The position numbers and the translations under genes were made by a program. Below are positions 34,229 to 42,126 of a stretch of DNA of 64,000 nucleotides, one piece after another. Under the pieces are notes generated by a model that saw only the letters and a list, made by a program, of their open reading frames with translations, was not told the DNA's origin and did not search any database. Source of the DNA: JAAYED01 sp040772225 (GTDB lineage: Bacteria > Chloroflexota > Anaerolineae > UBA1429). The number at the start of each line of letters is the position of its first letter. The stretch's first letter is position 1. The stretch covers positions 1,860,001-1,924,000 of the forward strand of contig JAXGYO010000002.1 of NCBI GenBank assembly GCA_040772225.1, given 5' to 3'.

Positions 34229-36970
34229 TCATTCGAGCCGCAGCTGCGGGCTCCTGGAGGAGATGCGCTGGATAACGCTGCGGCGCACAAAGCGCACCGT
34301 GACCCAGGCCCCATTGCCCGAGCCATCGGTTTCGATCACGATGCCGCGACCGTACACGGCGTGCCGCACCCAGGATCCCACGGCGTATGCCGGTCCGGCG
34401 GGCGCGGGCTCTGCTGGCACAGCAGCGGCGGCCTCATGGATGCTTCGCTTGCGTGTGGCCAGATCGATCTCTTCGATCGCGCGTTCCAGGCTGCGCTCCA
34501 ATCCACTCCCCGCGCGCTGTCGCCGGGCCGGCGTCACCGCCCCGGATGCAGCGAAAGCAGGCGCCAGTGCGGAGAGTAAGACGATGGCCGCATGCTTGTC
34601 CAGCGATTCGTTGCCCCGGCGGCAACTGCTGGACTGGATACAGGCCGGGCATCCATCCTGGCACGAGCAATGTACCACCGTGTCATAGGCCAGGGCCAGC
34701 AGTTGTTCAATCCGTTCAAAGCCTGCCTCGGCCAAACCGATCCCGCCTTCATAGGCATCGTAGAGAAACAGCGCGCCGCCCCCCACATCGGGATGGCTGA
34801 CGGCGAAATCCCCGCCGATATCGCGGCGGTCGCACATCACCAGCAGCGGCACCAATCCAGTCAGAAGGTGCTCAAGTGCGTGCAGGCCATATTCCAGGGC
34901 GCGCAGGCGCTCGCTCTCGGACGCGCCTGACATTGCTTCCTCAAGCGTGGGTGGCAGGCTGACCCATAAGCCGGTGGTATGGAGCCGGATGCGCAGGGGC
35001 GTCTCTAGATTGACGCGGCGCACGAGGCGGTTGCTGCCCATCTCGAGCTCCTGGTAGGCCGAGACGACCTCTGCGACCGAAACTTCGCCCAGGTGCACCG
35101 AGAGGCCAGCTTGCTCGTCGCCCAATTGCCTGCGAGCCAACTCCCTGGTCACCGAGATGCTCGAGGCGCTCTGCGAGCGGGTATAGTGTGGCAGCGGCTC
35201 GGGGCGCACGGTGATCGCGTGCTCATAGCGATTGAATCCCACTACCCGATAGTCGCCGTCGATGTGCTGGTAGATGGCCCCGAGGTGCGCCTCGCGATAC
35301 ACATTTGGCGGCTGTATCGTACCGATCTCGTGACGCTGTTCATCACGAATAGTAAAGGTTTCCTGTCCCGCCGAGCGCAGCGAGATTTGCATGTGGAGCC
35401 CCTTGCGTGCGTCCTCGCCCGGGTACACCAGCTGCGGCTCTCCCCTGGGGCTCTGCTCCTCCAGAACGCCAGCCTCCTTGAGCGCTGCCATGTCGCGCTG
35501 GATGTCGGCCGGCTGGCGAGCGACCTCCTCCAGCGACCAGGGGATCTCGCGGGCGCTGCAGAGCAGGTGCCGCAGCCGCACAAAGGGATTCGCCAGGTCG
35601 ACCACCGCCTGCTCGTGGGGCTCTGCAAAGAACTGCTCGGGATGCGACATATAGAACTGGTCCAGGGGGTTCTGTGAGGCGACGAGGAACACCAGCGCAT
35701 CGCGTCCGCGCCGTCCGGCGCGACCTGCCTGCTGCCAGGTGGACATGATCGAGCCAGGGTATCCGGCGATGATGGCGGTGTCCAGCCCGCCGATGTCGAT
35801 GCCCAGTTCCAGGGCGTTGGTCGTGATCACTCCACGGAGCTCTCCCCGCTTGAGGCGAGACTCGATTGCCTCACGTTCCTCGGCCAGATACCCCGCCCGG
35901 TACGAGGCGATCTGAGGGACGGGCTCGTCGGTGGCCTCCTCCGATTCCGTGTTGAGCCCCTGGCTCTTGCGTAGCATCTGTTCCGTGACACGGCGTGCCC
36001 GCGTAAAGACGATCGTATTCATGTCGGCTTGCAGGCAGAGTTGAAGGAGATCAACGGACTCGTCCGTGTAGGGGCGCCTGACATTCTCGCCCTCTTCGGG
36101 CTGGAGCGGCGGGTTCCAGAGCACAAACAGCCGCCGGCCGCTGGCCGAACCGTCCTGATCCACCAGGGTGCATGGGCGCGAGATGAGGCTTTCGACCAGT
36201 TCGCGCGGGTTGGCGATGGTGGCAGAGCAGCAGATGAACCGGGGATCGGCGCCATAGTGATGGGCTACCCGCAGCAGGCGCCGCGCCAGGCCCGCCATAT
36301 GCGCGCCAAAGACGCCCCGGTAGGTGTGCACCTCGTCCAGCACAATGTAGGCGAGGTTCCTCCACATTGGCGCCCACAGATGGTGCCACTGGAGAAAACT
36401 CAGATGCACCATCTCTGGGTTGGTCAGGATGATGTTCGGTTGTCTGGCGCGAATGTCTCGGCGGCGATCCGTGGTCACCGAGCCGCTGTAGCGATCGATG
36501 CTGACCGCATCATGCCCGAGCTCGAGGTTCAGCCGCGCCAGCGAGTTGAACTGGTCGTTGATCAGTGCATTGATGGGGTAGATGTACAGTGCATGCGCCT
36601 CGCGGTCCGCCAGGACGCGCTCGAGCACGGGGAGGTTGTAGCACAGCGACTTGCCACTGGAGGTGGAGGTGATGACAACCAGGTCCTTGCCCTGACGCGC
36701 AGCTTGTAGTGCGGCGGTCTGATGGCTGTACAGTCGCTGAACGCCGAGCTTTTTCAGGGCCTGGCTCAGTGACGAGGGCAGCCTGGGGTTCGGCTGCCCG
36801 TAGAGCGGGTTGCGTGCCGGAATGCTGGCGATGTAGGCGGCCTGGCGTCCTGTTTCGACATCCATCGCCGCCATGATCTCCGCCAGGGGGCCTGTCACGG
36901 AGGAGACAGCCAGGGGCTCCACGGCGACAGCGGGTCCCTGGCTGATGGAAGCGGCCCTCACGGTGCTCAT
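34229..36970 (-). CDS. MrfA/YprA-like DEAD/DEAH helicase (DUF1998) with C-terminal Tudor-like extension
   Basis: This 913-residue superfamily 2 helicase has Q-motif-like YSHQ, Walker A ITSTSSGKS, the DEVH box (LDEVHTYRG), CCSATIANP and the QQAGRAGRRG motif VI. The DUF1998 region ends with a four-cysteine cluster (CSCQDGCPACIQSSSC) that in MrfA binds metal; MrfA repairs DNA crosslink damage. Beyond it are about 120 extra residues: a helix-rich linker, then a segment (YAVGSWVRHAVYGRGIVIE) like the C-terminal Tudor-like domain of UvrD/PcrA. ATG 36970 is 4 bases after the epimerase stop; its AGGGGG site is very close to the start. Confidence 0.88.
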   Translation of the reverse strand: MSTVRAASISQGPAVAVEPLAVSSVTGPLAEIMAAMDVETGRQAAYIASIPARNPLYGQPNPRLPSSLSQALKKLGVQRLYSHQTAALQAARQGKDLVVITSTSSGKSLCYNLPVLERVLADREAHALYIYPINALINDQFNSLARLNLELGHDAVSIDRYSGSVTTDRRRDIRARQPNIILTNPEMVHLSFLQWHHLWAPMWRNLAYIVLDEVHTYRGVFGAHMAGLARRLLRVAHHYGADPRFICCSATIANPRELVESLISRPCTLVDQDGSASGRRLFVLWNPPLQPEEGENVRRPYTDESVDLLQLCLQADMNTIVFTRARRVTEQMLRKSQGLNTESEEATDEPVPQIASYRAGYLAEEREAIESRLKRGELRGVITTNALELGIDIGGLDTAIIAGYPGSIMSTWQQAGRAGRRGRDALVFLVASQNPLDQFYMSHPEQFFAEPHEQAVVDLANPFVRLRHLLCSAREIPWSLEEVARQPADIQRDMAALKEAGVLEEQSPRGEPQLVYPGEDARKGLHMQISLRSAGQETFTIRDEQRHEIGTIQPPNVYREAHLGAIYQHIDGDYRVVGFNRYEHAITVRPEPLPHYTRSQSASSISVTRELARRQLGDEQAGLSVHLGEVSVAEVVSAYQELEMGSNRLVRRVNLETPLRIRLHTTGLWVSLPPTLEEAMSGASESERLRALEYGLHALEHLLTGLVPLLVMCDRRDIGGDFAVSHPDVGGGALFLYDAYEGGIGLAEAGFERIEQLLALAYDTVVHCSCQDGCPACIQSSSCRRGNESLDKHAAIVLLSALAPAFAASGAVTPARRQRAGSGLERSLERAIEEIDLATRKRSIHEAAAAVPAEPAPAGPAYAVGSWVRHAVYGRGIVIETDGSGNGAWVTVRFVRRSVIQRISSRSPQLRLE

Positions 36971-36974
36971 CCCC

Positions 36975-37892
36975 CTAGCGCCGGAAATGGTCTACAGTCC
37001 GCTCAAGGCCCTCGCTCAGAGATACCGTCGGAAGCCATCCAAGCAATCTCTCTGCCTTTTCGTGCGTGATGAAACTGCGCAAGACCTCACCCTGCTTGGC
37101 CGGGCCATGGGTGCGCTCTTGCGTATAGCCCGTATATCGCTGCAGCAGGTCGAACACCTCATTGATCGAGGTGCCGATGCTCGAGCCGAGGTTGATGATC
37201 TCTCCGCCGCCCTTGTCGAGAGCCAGAACATTGGCGCGGGCGATGTCACCCACATAGACAAAATCGCGCTCCTGTTCGCCGGATCCGTACACGATCGTGG
37301 ATCTGCCCTTGAGCATCCTGCCCGTCCAGATGGCGATCACTCCCGCCTCGCCCTCCGGGTCCTGCCGTGGTCCGTAGACATTGGGATATCTCAAGACGGT
37401 ATAGTCCAGACCGTAATGCCGGCCATAGATGTACAGATAGTGCTCGACCTGGTGCTTGCTGGCACCGTACGGGTCGAGGGGGTTGATGGGGTGATCCTCA
37501 TCGGCGGGTACATATTCCGGCTCGCCATAGACAGCACCCCCCGTGGAGGCGTAGATGATTTTCCTCACCTGGTGGTGACGTGCGGCCTCCAGGATGTTCA
37601 GCGAGCCGAGGATGTTGACCTCGGCGTAGAGCACGGGCCTGACCATCGATTCGCGCACGTTGGCTTTGGCGGCCTGGTGCGAAATCACCTCGGGCTCTTC
37701 CTGCGCGAATACGGCCTCCAGAGCAGCCTCATCGCGAATGTCGACCTCATAGAGACGTGCACGCGGGTCCACGTTTTCACGGTGGCCCGTGGAAAGGTCA
37801 TCCACAACGCAGACATCGTGTCCCGCCGCCAGCATCGCGTCGACGATGTGCGAACCGATAAACCCGGCGCCACCGGTCACCATTACCTTCAT
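36975..37892 (-). CDS. UDP-glucose 4-epimerase-like SDR
   Basis: This extended SDR of 305 residues starts at ATG 37892, with GGAGGT upstream. The NAD site is VTGGAGFIGSHIVDAML; SHQAAKANVRESMVRP, YASTGGAVYGEPEYVP and the catalytic YGASK follow. The pattern is close to GalE-type UDP-sugar 4-epimerases, but substrate is not certain. It is unlike its downstream neighbour in function, yet the two are only 4 bases apart and so co-transcribed. Confidence 0.9.
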   Translation of the reverse strand: MKVMVTGGAGFIGSHIVDAMLAAGHDVCVVDDLSTGHRENVDPRARLYEVDIRDEAALEAVFAQEEPEVISHQAAKANVRESMVRPVLYAEVNILGSLNILEAARHHQVRKIIYASTGGAVYGEPEYVPADEDHPINPLDPYGASKHQVEHYLYIYGRHYGLDYTVLRYPNVYGPRQDPEGEAGVIAIWTGRMLKGRSTIVYGSGEQERDFVYVGDIARANVLALDKGGGEIINLGSSIGTSINEVFDLLQRYTGYTQERTHGPAKQGEVLRSFITHEKAERLLGWLPTVSLSEGLERTVDHFRR

Positions 37893-37932
37893 GGATCCAA
37901 TACCTCCGCGAAAGCAGACTGACGTAACTGGG

Positions 37933-39651
37933 CTAGAACCCTTTGGAGCGGACAATCGATATCAGCCACCAGGCGGCCAGCAGGCCCGCCACCAGAAAGG
38001 CCACCTGCGGGATCGGAAGCACGATATCCGTGAGCGGCAGCCGAAAGGCCGCTGCCTCCTCGCCACCGAGCAGGATCAGGGCGGATCCCATGATAATCGC
38101 CGCGATCACTACGCTGAATGAAATGCGGTTGCCGATGGCTTCCGCCCGTCGCAGCATCTGATCCATTCGCTTGAGATCGACACCGACGGTCATTTCGCCC
38201 CTGGTGAGTTGGTCCGAGAGCAAATCCATCCTGCGCGGGAGCACCTGCAGGGCCGCACGGAGGTCATCTATCGTCTTGACGGCATCCAGGCCAAGCCTTT
38301 TGGGACTGACTCGCTCGCGTAACAGGCGAATTATAAAGGGTTCCAGACGTTCGGCCAACACCACGCTGGGCTCCAGGCTGCGAATCACGCCCTCCAGGAC
38401 GATAACGGTGCGTGCCAGGAGTGCCAGGTCCCCGGGCAGGCGGATTTGATAGTGAAAGGCGACGCCCATCAGTTCGCTGAGAAACTGCGCGATGGGGATG
38501 CTCTCCAGCGACACGCCATAGTAGCGCAAGAGTAGCCGTTGAAGTTCGCGGCGCAGCGGATCGGTGTCCGTTTGGCGTGACATCGCGCCCATGTCGACAA
38601 GCACCTGCAGGAGCTCGTCGGCATCCTGCCTGACCAGAGAGAACAGCAGCTGCCCCAGGTGGTCCCGCATGGCCGGGGTCAGGTAACCGACATTGCCAAG
38701 ATCCACCAGGCCGATGCGATCCCCACATACCATGATGTTGCCCGGGTGCGGATCGGCCTGAAAGATACCGTGCACAAAAACCTGGCTCATGTAGGCGTCG
38801 ATGACGCGCTCGGCCACCTGTCGCAGGTCATACCCTGCTGCGATCAGCGCCCTGCGCTCGCTGATCTTGATGCCCTGAAGGTCCGTCATGGTGAGGACGC
38901 GCCGTGTGGTGTGATCCCAGATGATCTCTGGTAGCAGGACGAGATCGTCGCGCACTAGCTCGCGCAGCCGGTCGGCGTTGCGCCCTTCCATGTGATAGTC
39001 CAGCTCATTCAACAGACTGTCCGAGAACTCCTGGATGACCTCGCTCAGTCCAAGAGAGGCTACTGTTCTGGACCGTCGTTCGAGCGCTCTGGCCTGGGCG
39101 CGAATCAGGCGCAGGTCTGCTTCGACCTCCTGCTCGATTCCGGGGCGCTGCACTTTGATGACCACAGCTCTCCCGTCAGGAAGGGTCGCGCGATGCACCT
39201 GGCCGATCGAGGCTGAGGCGATGGGCTCACCCACGAAAGTGGCATACAGCTTGTCGATGGGCTGTCCGAGCTCTCGCTCGATCACCTGGATGATCTCAGC
39301 CGGGGGCACCGCAGGGGTATCATCCTGCAGCTTGCTGAGCTCGACGATATACTCCTCAGGGAGGACATCGGGGCGAGTGCTCAGGATCTGCCCGAGCTTG
39401 ACATAGGTGGGACCGAGCTCCTCCAGCGTCCGGCGAATGCGTTCGGGCAGCCTGCGCACGTGCTCGGACGTCTGCCGCCCTTGCCGGGACGTCTCCTTTC
39501 GGGCTCTTTGCGCTCGCCAGAAGGGCAGGTAGCGAGAGAGACCGCTCCGATCCACCACAAAACCAAGCCCATTGCGGATCAGCACCTGGGCGATCTGGCG
39601 TGCACGTGCAATGTCCTGAGCCGCTTCGCGCGGCCATGACCATCTGGGCAT
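37933..39651 (-). CDS. ABC1/UbiB (AarF) family atypical kinase
   Basis: The 572-residue protein starts at ATG 39651, with AAGGA upstream. The UbiB/ABC1 motifs are visible: KLGQILSTRPDVLP (KxGQ), the A-rich nucleotide loop ASASIGQVHRA, VIKVQRPGIE, QADPHPGN and VDLGNVGYL. Two transmembrane helices are predicted at the C-terminus (about 507-527 and 538-560). The family supports ubiquinone or other isoprenoid lipid metabolism by ATPase activity. An IS110 element sits 11 bases upstream of the start codon and separates it from its probable promoter at 41117-41122. Confidence 0.93.
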   Translation of the reverse strand: MPRWSWPREAAQDIARARQIAQVLIRNGLGFVVDRSGLSRYLPFWRAQRARKETSRQGRQTSEHVRRLPERIRRTLEELGPTYVKLGQILSTRPDVLPEEYIVELSKLQDDTPAVPPAEIIQVIERELGQPIDKLYATFVGEPIASASIGQVHRATLPDGRAVVIKVQRPGIEQEVEADLRLIRAQARALERRSRTVASLGLSEVIQEFSDSLLNELDYHMEGRNADRLRELVRDDLVLLPEIIWDHTTRRVLTMTDLQGIKISERRALIAAGYDLRQVAERVIDAYMSQVFVHGIFQADPHPGNIMVCGDRIGLVDLGNVGYLTPAMRDHLGQLLFSLVRQDADELLQVLVDMGAMSRQTDTDPLRRELQRLLLRYYGVSLESIPIAQFLSELMGVAFHYQIRLPGDLALLARTVIVLEGVIRSLEPSVVLAERLEPFIIRLLRERVSPKRLGLDAVKTIDDLRAALQVLPRRMDLLSDQLTRGEMTVGVDLKRMDQMLRRAEAIGNRISFSVVIAAIIMGSALILLGGEEAAAFRLPLTDIVLPIPQVAFLVAGLLAAWWLISIVRSKGF

Positions 39652-39679
39652 CACAGGGTTCCTTGTATATATATGTGTG

Positions 39680-39860
39680 TATGATGCCAGCCCATGGCTG
39701 GCTACAATACGGTGTAGAAGCTGAGGCCGACGTTGTGCTCCTTGAGGTTCTGCCTCGGCCAAAAGACTGTCGCCTCAGCTCTGCGCGAGGTCTCGGATAA
39801 GCAGGTTGCAGACAAGCTGCACATCACCCACAAGGCTGAGGGTCGCGTAGAGTTTTGAGG
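39680..39860 (+). ncRNA. Candidate IS110 bridge RNA (seekRNA)
   Basis: The left end contains three stem-loops: GCCAGCC/GGCTGGC (39686-39702); a large one closed by AGCTGAGGC/GCCTCAGCT (39719-39727 with 39772-39780, 44-base loop); and another closed by CTCTGCGCGA/TCGCGTAGAG (39779-39788 with 39843-39852, 54-base loop). IS110 bridge RNAs have a 5' hairpin, a target-binding loop and a donor-binding loop in that order. In the last loop AGCAGGT (39800-39806) is identical to the right end just before the CT core (41090-41096), and ACAAG (39830-39834) is complementary to CTTGT at the left end (39662-39666), as donor guides should be. Confidence 0.6.
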
Positions 39861-39896
39861 ACGCCTGGCTTCCAAGCATCGCTGGAGGTGACTGCC

Positions 39897-41081
39897 ATGT
39901 TCTATTGTGGGATCGATATCGCCAAGCGCCAACACGTCGTTGCCTTGTTGGATGAGAATGGGCAAAGGATGCAGTCGATCTTTTCCATTGCCAACGACCG
40001 TGCTGGTTTCGACCATCTGATACAGTCCTTGCCCGCTATGGACGCTGTCATGATCGCTCTTGAGGCGACGGGACATTACTGGCTGGCGCTGTATGACGTC
40101 CTGACTCAGCAGGGCTACTCCGTGGCCGTCTTGAACCCCTTGCAGGTGGCCGCCTACCGACGCAGTGGGGTCCGCAAGGTCAAGAACGACCGCTCCGACG
40201 CCGTCTGGATCGCAGACTTTGTCCGCATCGCCAACCCATCTCCGACGCGCCAGGATCTCCCGGTGCACCTGCAACTGCGAGAACTCTCTCGCTTCCGCTT
40301 TCGTCTCACTGAGCAGATCGGTGACATCAAGCGCAAGTTGCTGACCATCCTGGACCGGGTGTTCCCCGAGTACGAGCAACTCTTTTCCAGCGTCTTTCTG
40401 CAGACCTCGCGCTCTCTGTTGCAGCAGGCCGTATCGGCACAGGAGGTTGCCGAGATGGACCTGCAGGAACTGGAAACTCTGCTCCATGCCGCCAGCCGCG
40501 GCCGGTTTGGTGGTGAGAAGGCCCAACAGATCCATGCTCAGGCCGTACAGTCGGTTGGCGTTGGCTTTCTCGCCGATGCCGCAGGCATTGAGATGCGCTG
40601 TCTGTTGGCGCAAATCGAGCTCCTGGAGCAGCAACGCGACCAAATCGATACGGTCTTGACGACACTGATGAGCCAGATCCCGCAGCACATCACCTCTATT
40701 CCTGGTATTGGTCCGGCCACCGGCGCAGCCATTGTCGCCGAGATCGGAGATATCAGCCGCTTTGACAGCCCGGAGAAGCTAATCGCCTATGCAGGCATTG
40801 ACCCCTCGGTCTACCGGGCCGGCCAGTTCACAGCCTCTGAAGCCCACATGAGCAAGCGCGGGTCACCCTACCTGCGCCACGCGCTCTGGCTGGTGGCGTC
40901 CGTCGCCATCAAGCAGGATCCCGAACTCCAAGCCTACTACGAACGGAAACGCGAGGAGGGCAAGCACCATGGCACTGCACTCGGCGCCGTCTGTCGCAAG
41001 CTCCTGATCCGCATCTACATCGTCCTCAAGGAGCAGCGACCCTACACTGTTCGACCAATAAACCCATCTTCTGCTATTTGA
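39897..41081 (+). CDS. IS110-family transposase
   Basis: The start is ATG 39897, with GGAGGTG upstream; the ORF continues upstream without a site. The 394-residue protein has the RuvC-like DEDD domain at the N-terminus (GIDIAKRQHVV, then ALEATGHYW, then KNDRSDAVWIADF) and the Tnp_20 domain at the C-terminus (SIPGIGPATGAAIVAEIG, SKRGSPYLRHALW with the catalytic serine). It looks intact and should be active in principle. It may use the RNA from its own left end as guide. Confidence 0.95.
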   Translation: MFYCGIDIAKRQHVVALLDENGQRMQSIFSIANDRAGFDHLIQSLPAMDAVMIALEATGHYWLALYDVLTQQGYSVAVLNPLQVAAYRRSGVRKVKNDRSDAVWIADFVRIANPSPTRQDLPVHLQLRELSRFRFRLTEQIGDIKRKLLTILDRVFPEYEQLFSSVFLQTSRSLLQQAVSAQEVAEMDLQELETLLHAASRGRFGGEKAQQIHAQAVQSVGVGFLADAAGIEMRCLLAQIELLEQQRDQIDTVLTTLMSQIPQHITSIPGIGPATGAAIVAEIGDISRFDSPEKLIAYAGIDPSVYRAGQFTASEAHMSKRGSPYLRHALWLVASVAIKQDPELQAYYERKREEGKHHGTALGAVCRKLLIRIYIVLKEQRPYTVRPINPSSAI

Positions 41082-41116
41082 CTCCAGATAGCAGGTCTTT
41101 CATCTTGTCCTGGGTC

Positions 41117-41122
41117 AGTATA
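41117..41122 (-). promoter_or_regulatory. Probable former promoter -10 of aarF, cut off by the IS
   Basis: On the minus strand TGATATACT contains an extended -10 (TATACT at 41117-41122). In the reconstructed empty site it lies 30 bases before the aarF start codon, an ordinary distance. With the insertion it is about 1.47 kb away. Confidence 0.4.
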
Positions 41123-41186
41123 TCACAAGGACTCTGGTCTGAGACATGCGCCCGAGCGGAAGAGACCAGCCGGCGCTTCGAACGGC

Positions 41187-41215
41187 TTGGATACGTCCAG
41201 GGAAGGTGCTAGAAT
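41187..41215 (+). promoter_or_regulatory. Promoter for the hydrogenase genes
   Basis: TTGGAT (41187-41192) and TAGAAT (41210-41215) have a 17-base spacer, about 65 bases before the predicted translation start. Confidence 0.4.
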
Positions 41216-41286
41216 CGCCCTGCAGGTGTGCATTTCCATGATGCCTGCGATGAGGCCCGTCGATCACCAGATGCGGTGAGAGCACA

Positions 41287-42126
41287 ATGGAAGAACGTTT
41301 CGCCGTTTTACAGCTTTCTGGCTGCTCTGGCTGTGAGGTGTCACTGCTCAACGCCGACGATTGGATCGATAACCGCCGGTTGCTCTATATGCCCCTGGTC
41401 ATCTCCAGCGACGACATCCCTCAAGTGGATACTCTGCTTGTCACCGGCGCGGTCTACACCGAAGATGACCTCTTTCGTCTCCGAGCAGCAGTGCGGCACG
41501 CGGACCATGTGGTGGCCGTGGGCACCTGTGCCGTCTCTGGCGGCGTGGCCAATCTTGGTTCGCGGGACGAGGTGCGTGAGCTCTTTCTGGACTCGATGGA
41601 GCGTCGCAATGTTCCGCGGTTGCTGGGCAAGTCCCGTGGCATTGATACTGTCGTCCGTGTGGACCGCTACCTGACGGGATGTCCTCCCACACCCGAGCTG
41701 TTCATGGCTCTGCTGTTCAGTCCTGAGAGCTTTAGCGCCCCGCGTATGGTCTGCGCCGAGTGCGGCAGGAAAAAGACTCGTGACCGCCCCGATCATCTGG
41801 TCGGCTTTCATGGCGGCACACTGGACCCTGAAATCTGCCTGATCAACCAGGGATTGCTGTGTATCGGGTCATCCACACGCGGGGGCTGCGGGGCGCCCTG
41901 CCCGCGTGCGGGCCATCCCTGTGTCGGTTGCCGGGGACCGTCGGACACATTTATCGAACGGTCCTCCGATGAATGGCTTGAGGGCATCAAGCGCGTCTTT
42001 GCCGGGCTGACGGATATCCCCTCCGAGGAGGTGGATCGCGGTCTCCGCTCTCCCCAGTTCTCTCTGTTTGTGTTTCAGTTTGCCGATTACACCGGCACCC
42101 CGCGCGACAAGAGCAAGGTGTTCTGA
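41287..42126 (+). CDS. [NiFe] hydrogenase small subunit (group 3-like)
   Basis: This 279-residue iron-sulfur subunit has the proximal cluster cysteines in QLSGCSGCEVSLL, VGTCAVSGGV and LTGCPPTPEL. Further cysteines are CAECG, CLINQGLLC and GGCGAPCPRAGHPCVGC, enough for two more clusters. There is no Tat signal and no transmembrane helix, so it is cytoplasmic, as in F420-non-reducing/bidirectional group 3 hydrogenases. The large-subunit ATG overlaps its stop (TGATG). No diaphorase or heterodisulfide reductase partner gene is adjacent. Confidence 0.9.
   Translation: MEERFAVLQLSGCSGCEVSLLNADDWIDNRRLLYMPLVISSDDIPQVDTLLVTGAVYTEDDLFRLRAAVRHADHVVAVGTCAVSGGVANLGSRDEVRELFLDSMERRNVPRLLGKSRGIDTVVRVDRYLTGCPPTPELFMALLFSPESFSAPRMVCAECGRKKTRDRPDHLVGFHGGTLDPEICLINQGLLCIGSSTRGGCGAPCPRAGHPCVGCRGPSDTFIERSSDEWLEGIKRVFAGLTDIPSEEVDRGLRSPQFSLFVFQFADYTGTPRDKSKVF

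Larger units (their letters stand above)
39662..41098 (+). mobile_element. IS110-family insertion sequence (ends predicted)
   Basis: The element is about 1.44 kb, the usual size. It has a long non-coding left end (235 bases before the transposase) and a very short right end (17 bases). The ends are inferred from a CT dinucleotide at 39662-39663 and 41097-41098. Outside it, the joined flanks give CATCACAGGGTTC-CT-TTCATCTTG, which restores a good AAAGGAA ribosome binding site for aarF. Joining right to left end would put TTGACT (41078-41083) 17 bases before TATATA (39666-39671). As usual for the family, no terminal inverted repeats or target duplication are expected beyond the core. Confidence 0.75.

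Noticed and set aside
39702..40688. 328-residue minus-strand frame through the IS left end and transposase
   Set aside because: Antisense to an intact transposase. A short likeness of its end to the transposase C-terminus (LKEH/LKEQ, YTV) is too short to claim a remnant second copy.
39660..41131. TCCTTGT-A-TATAT at 39660 and its inverted partner ending at 41131, possible terminal inverted repeats of the IS
   Set aside because: Short and imperfect, and IS110 elements lack terminal inverted repeats. The CT-core ends at 39662/41098 are better supported by guide matches and junction promoter spacing.
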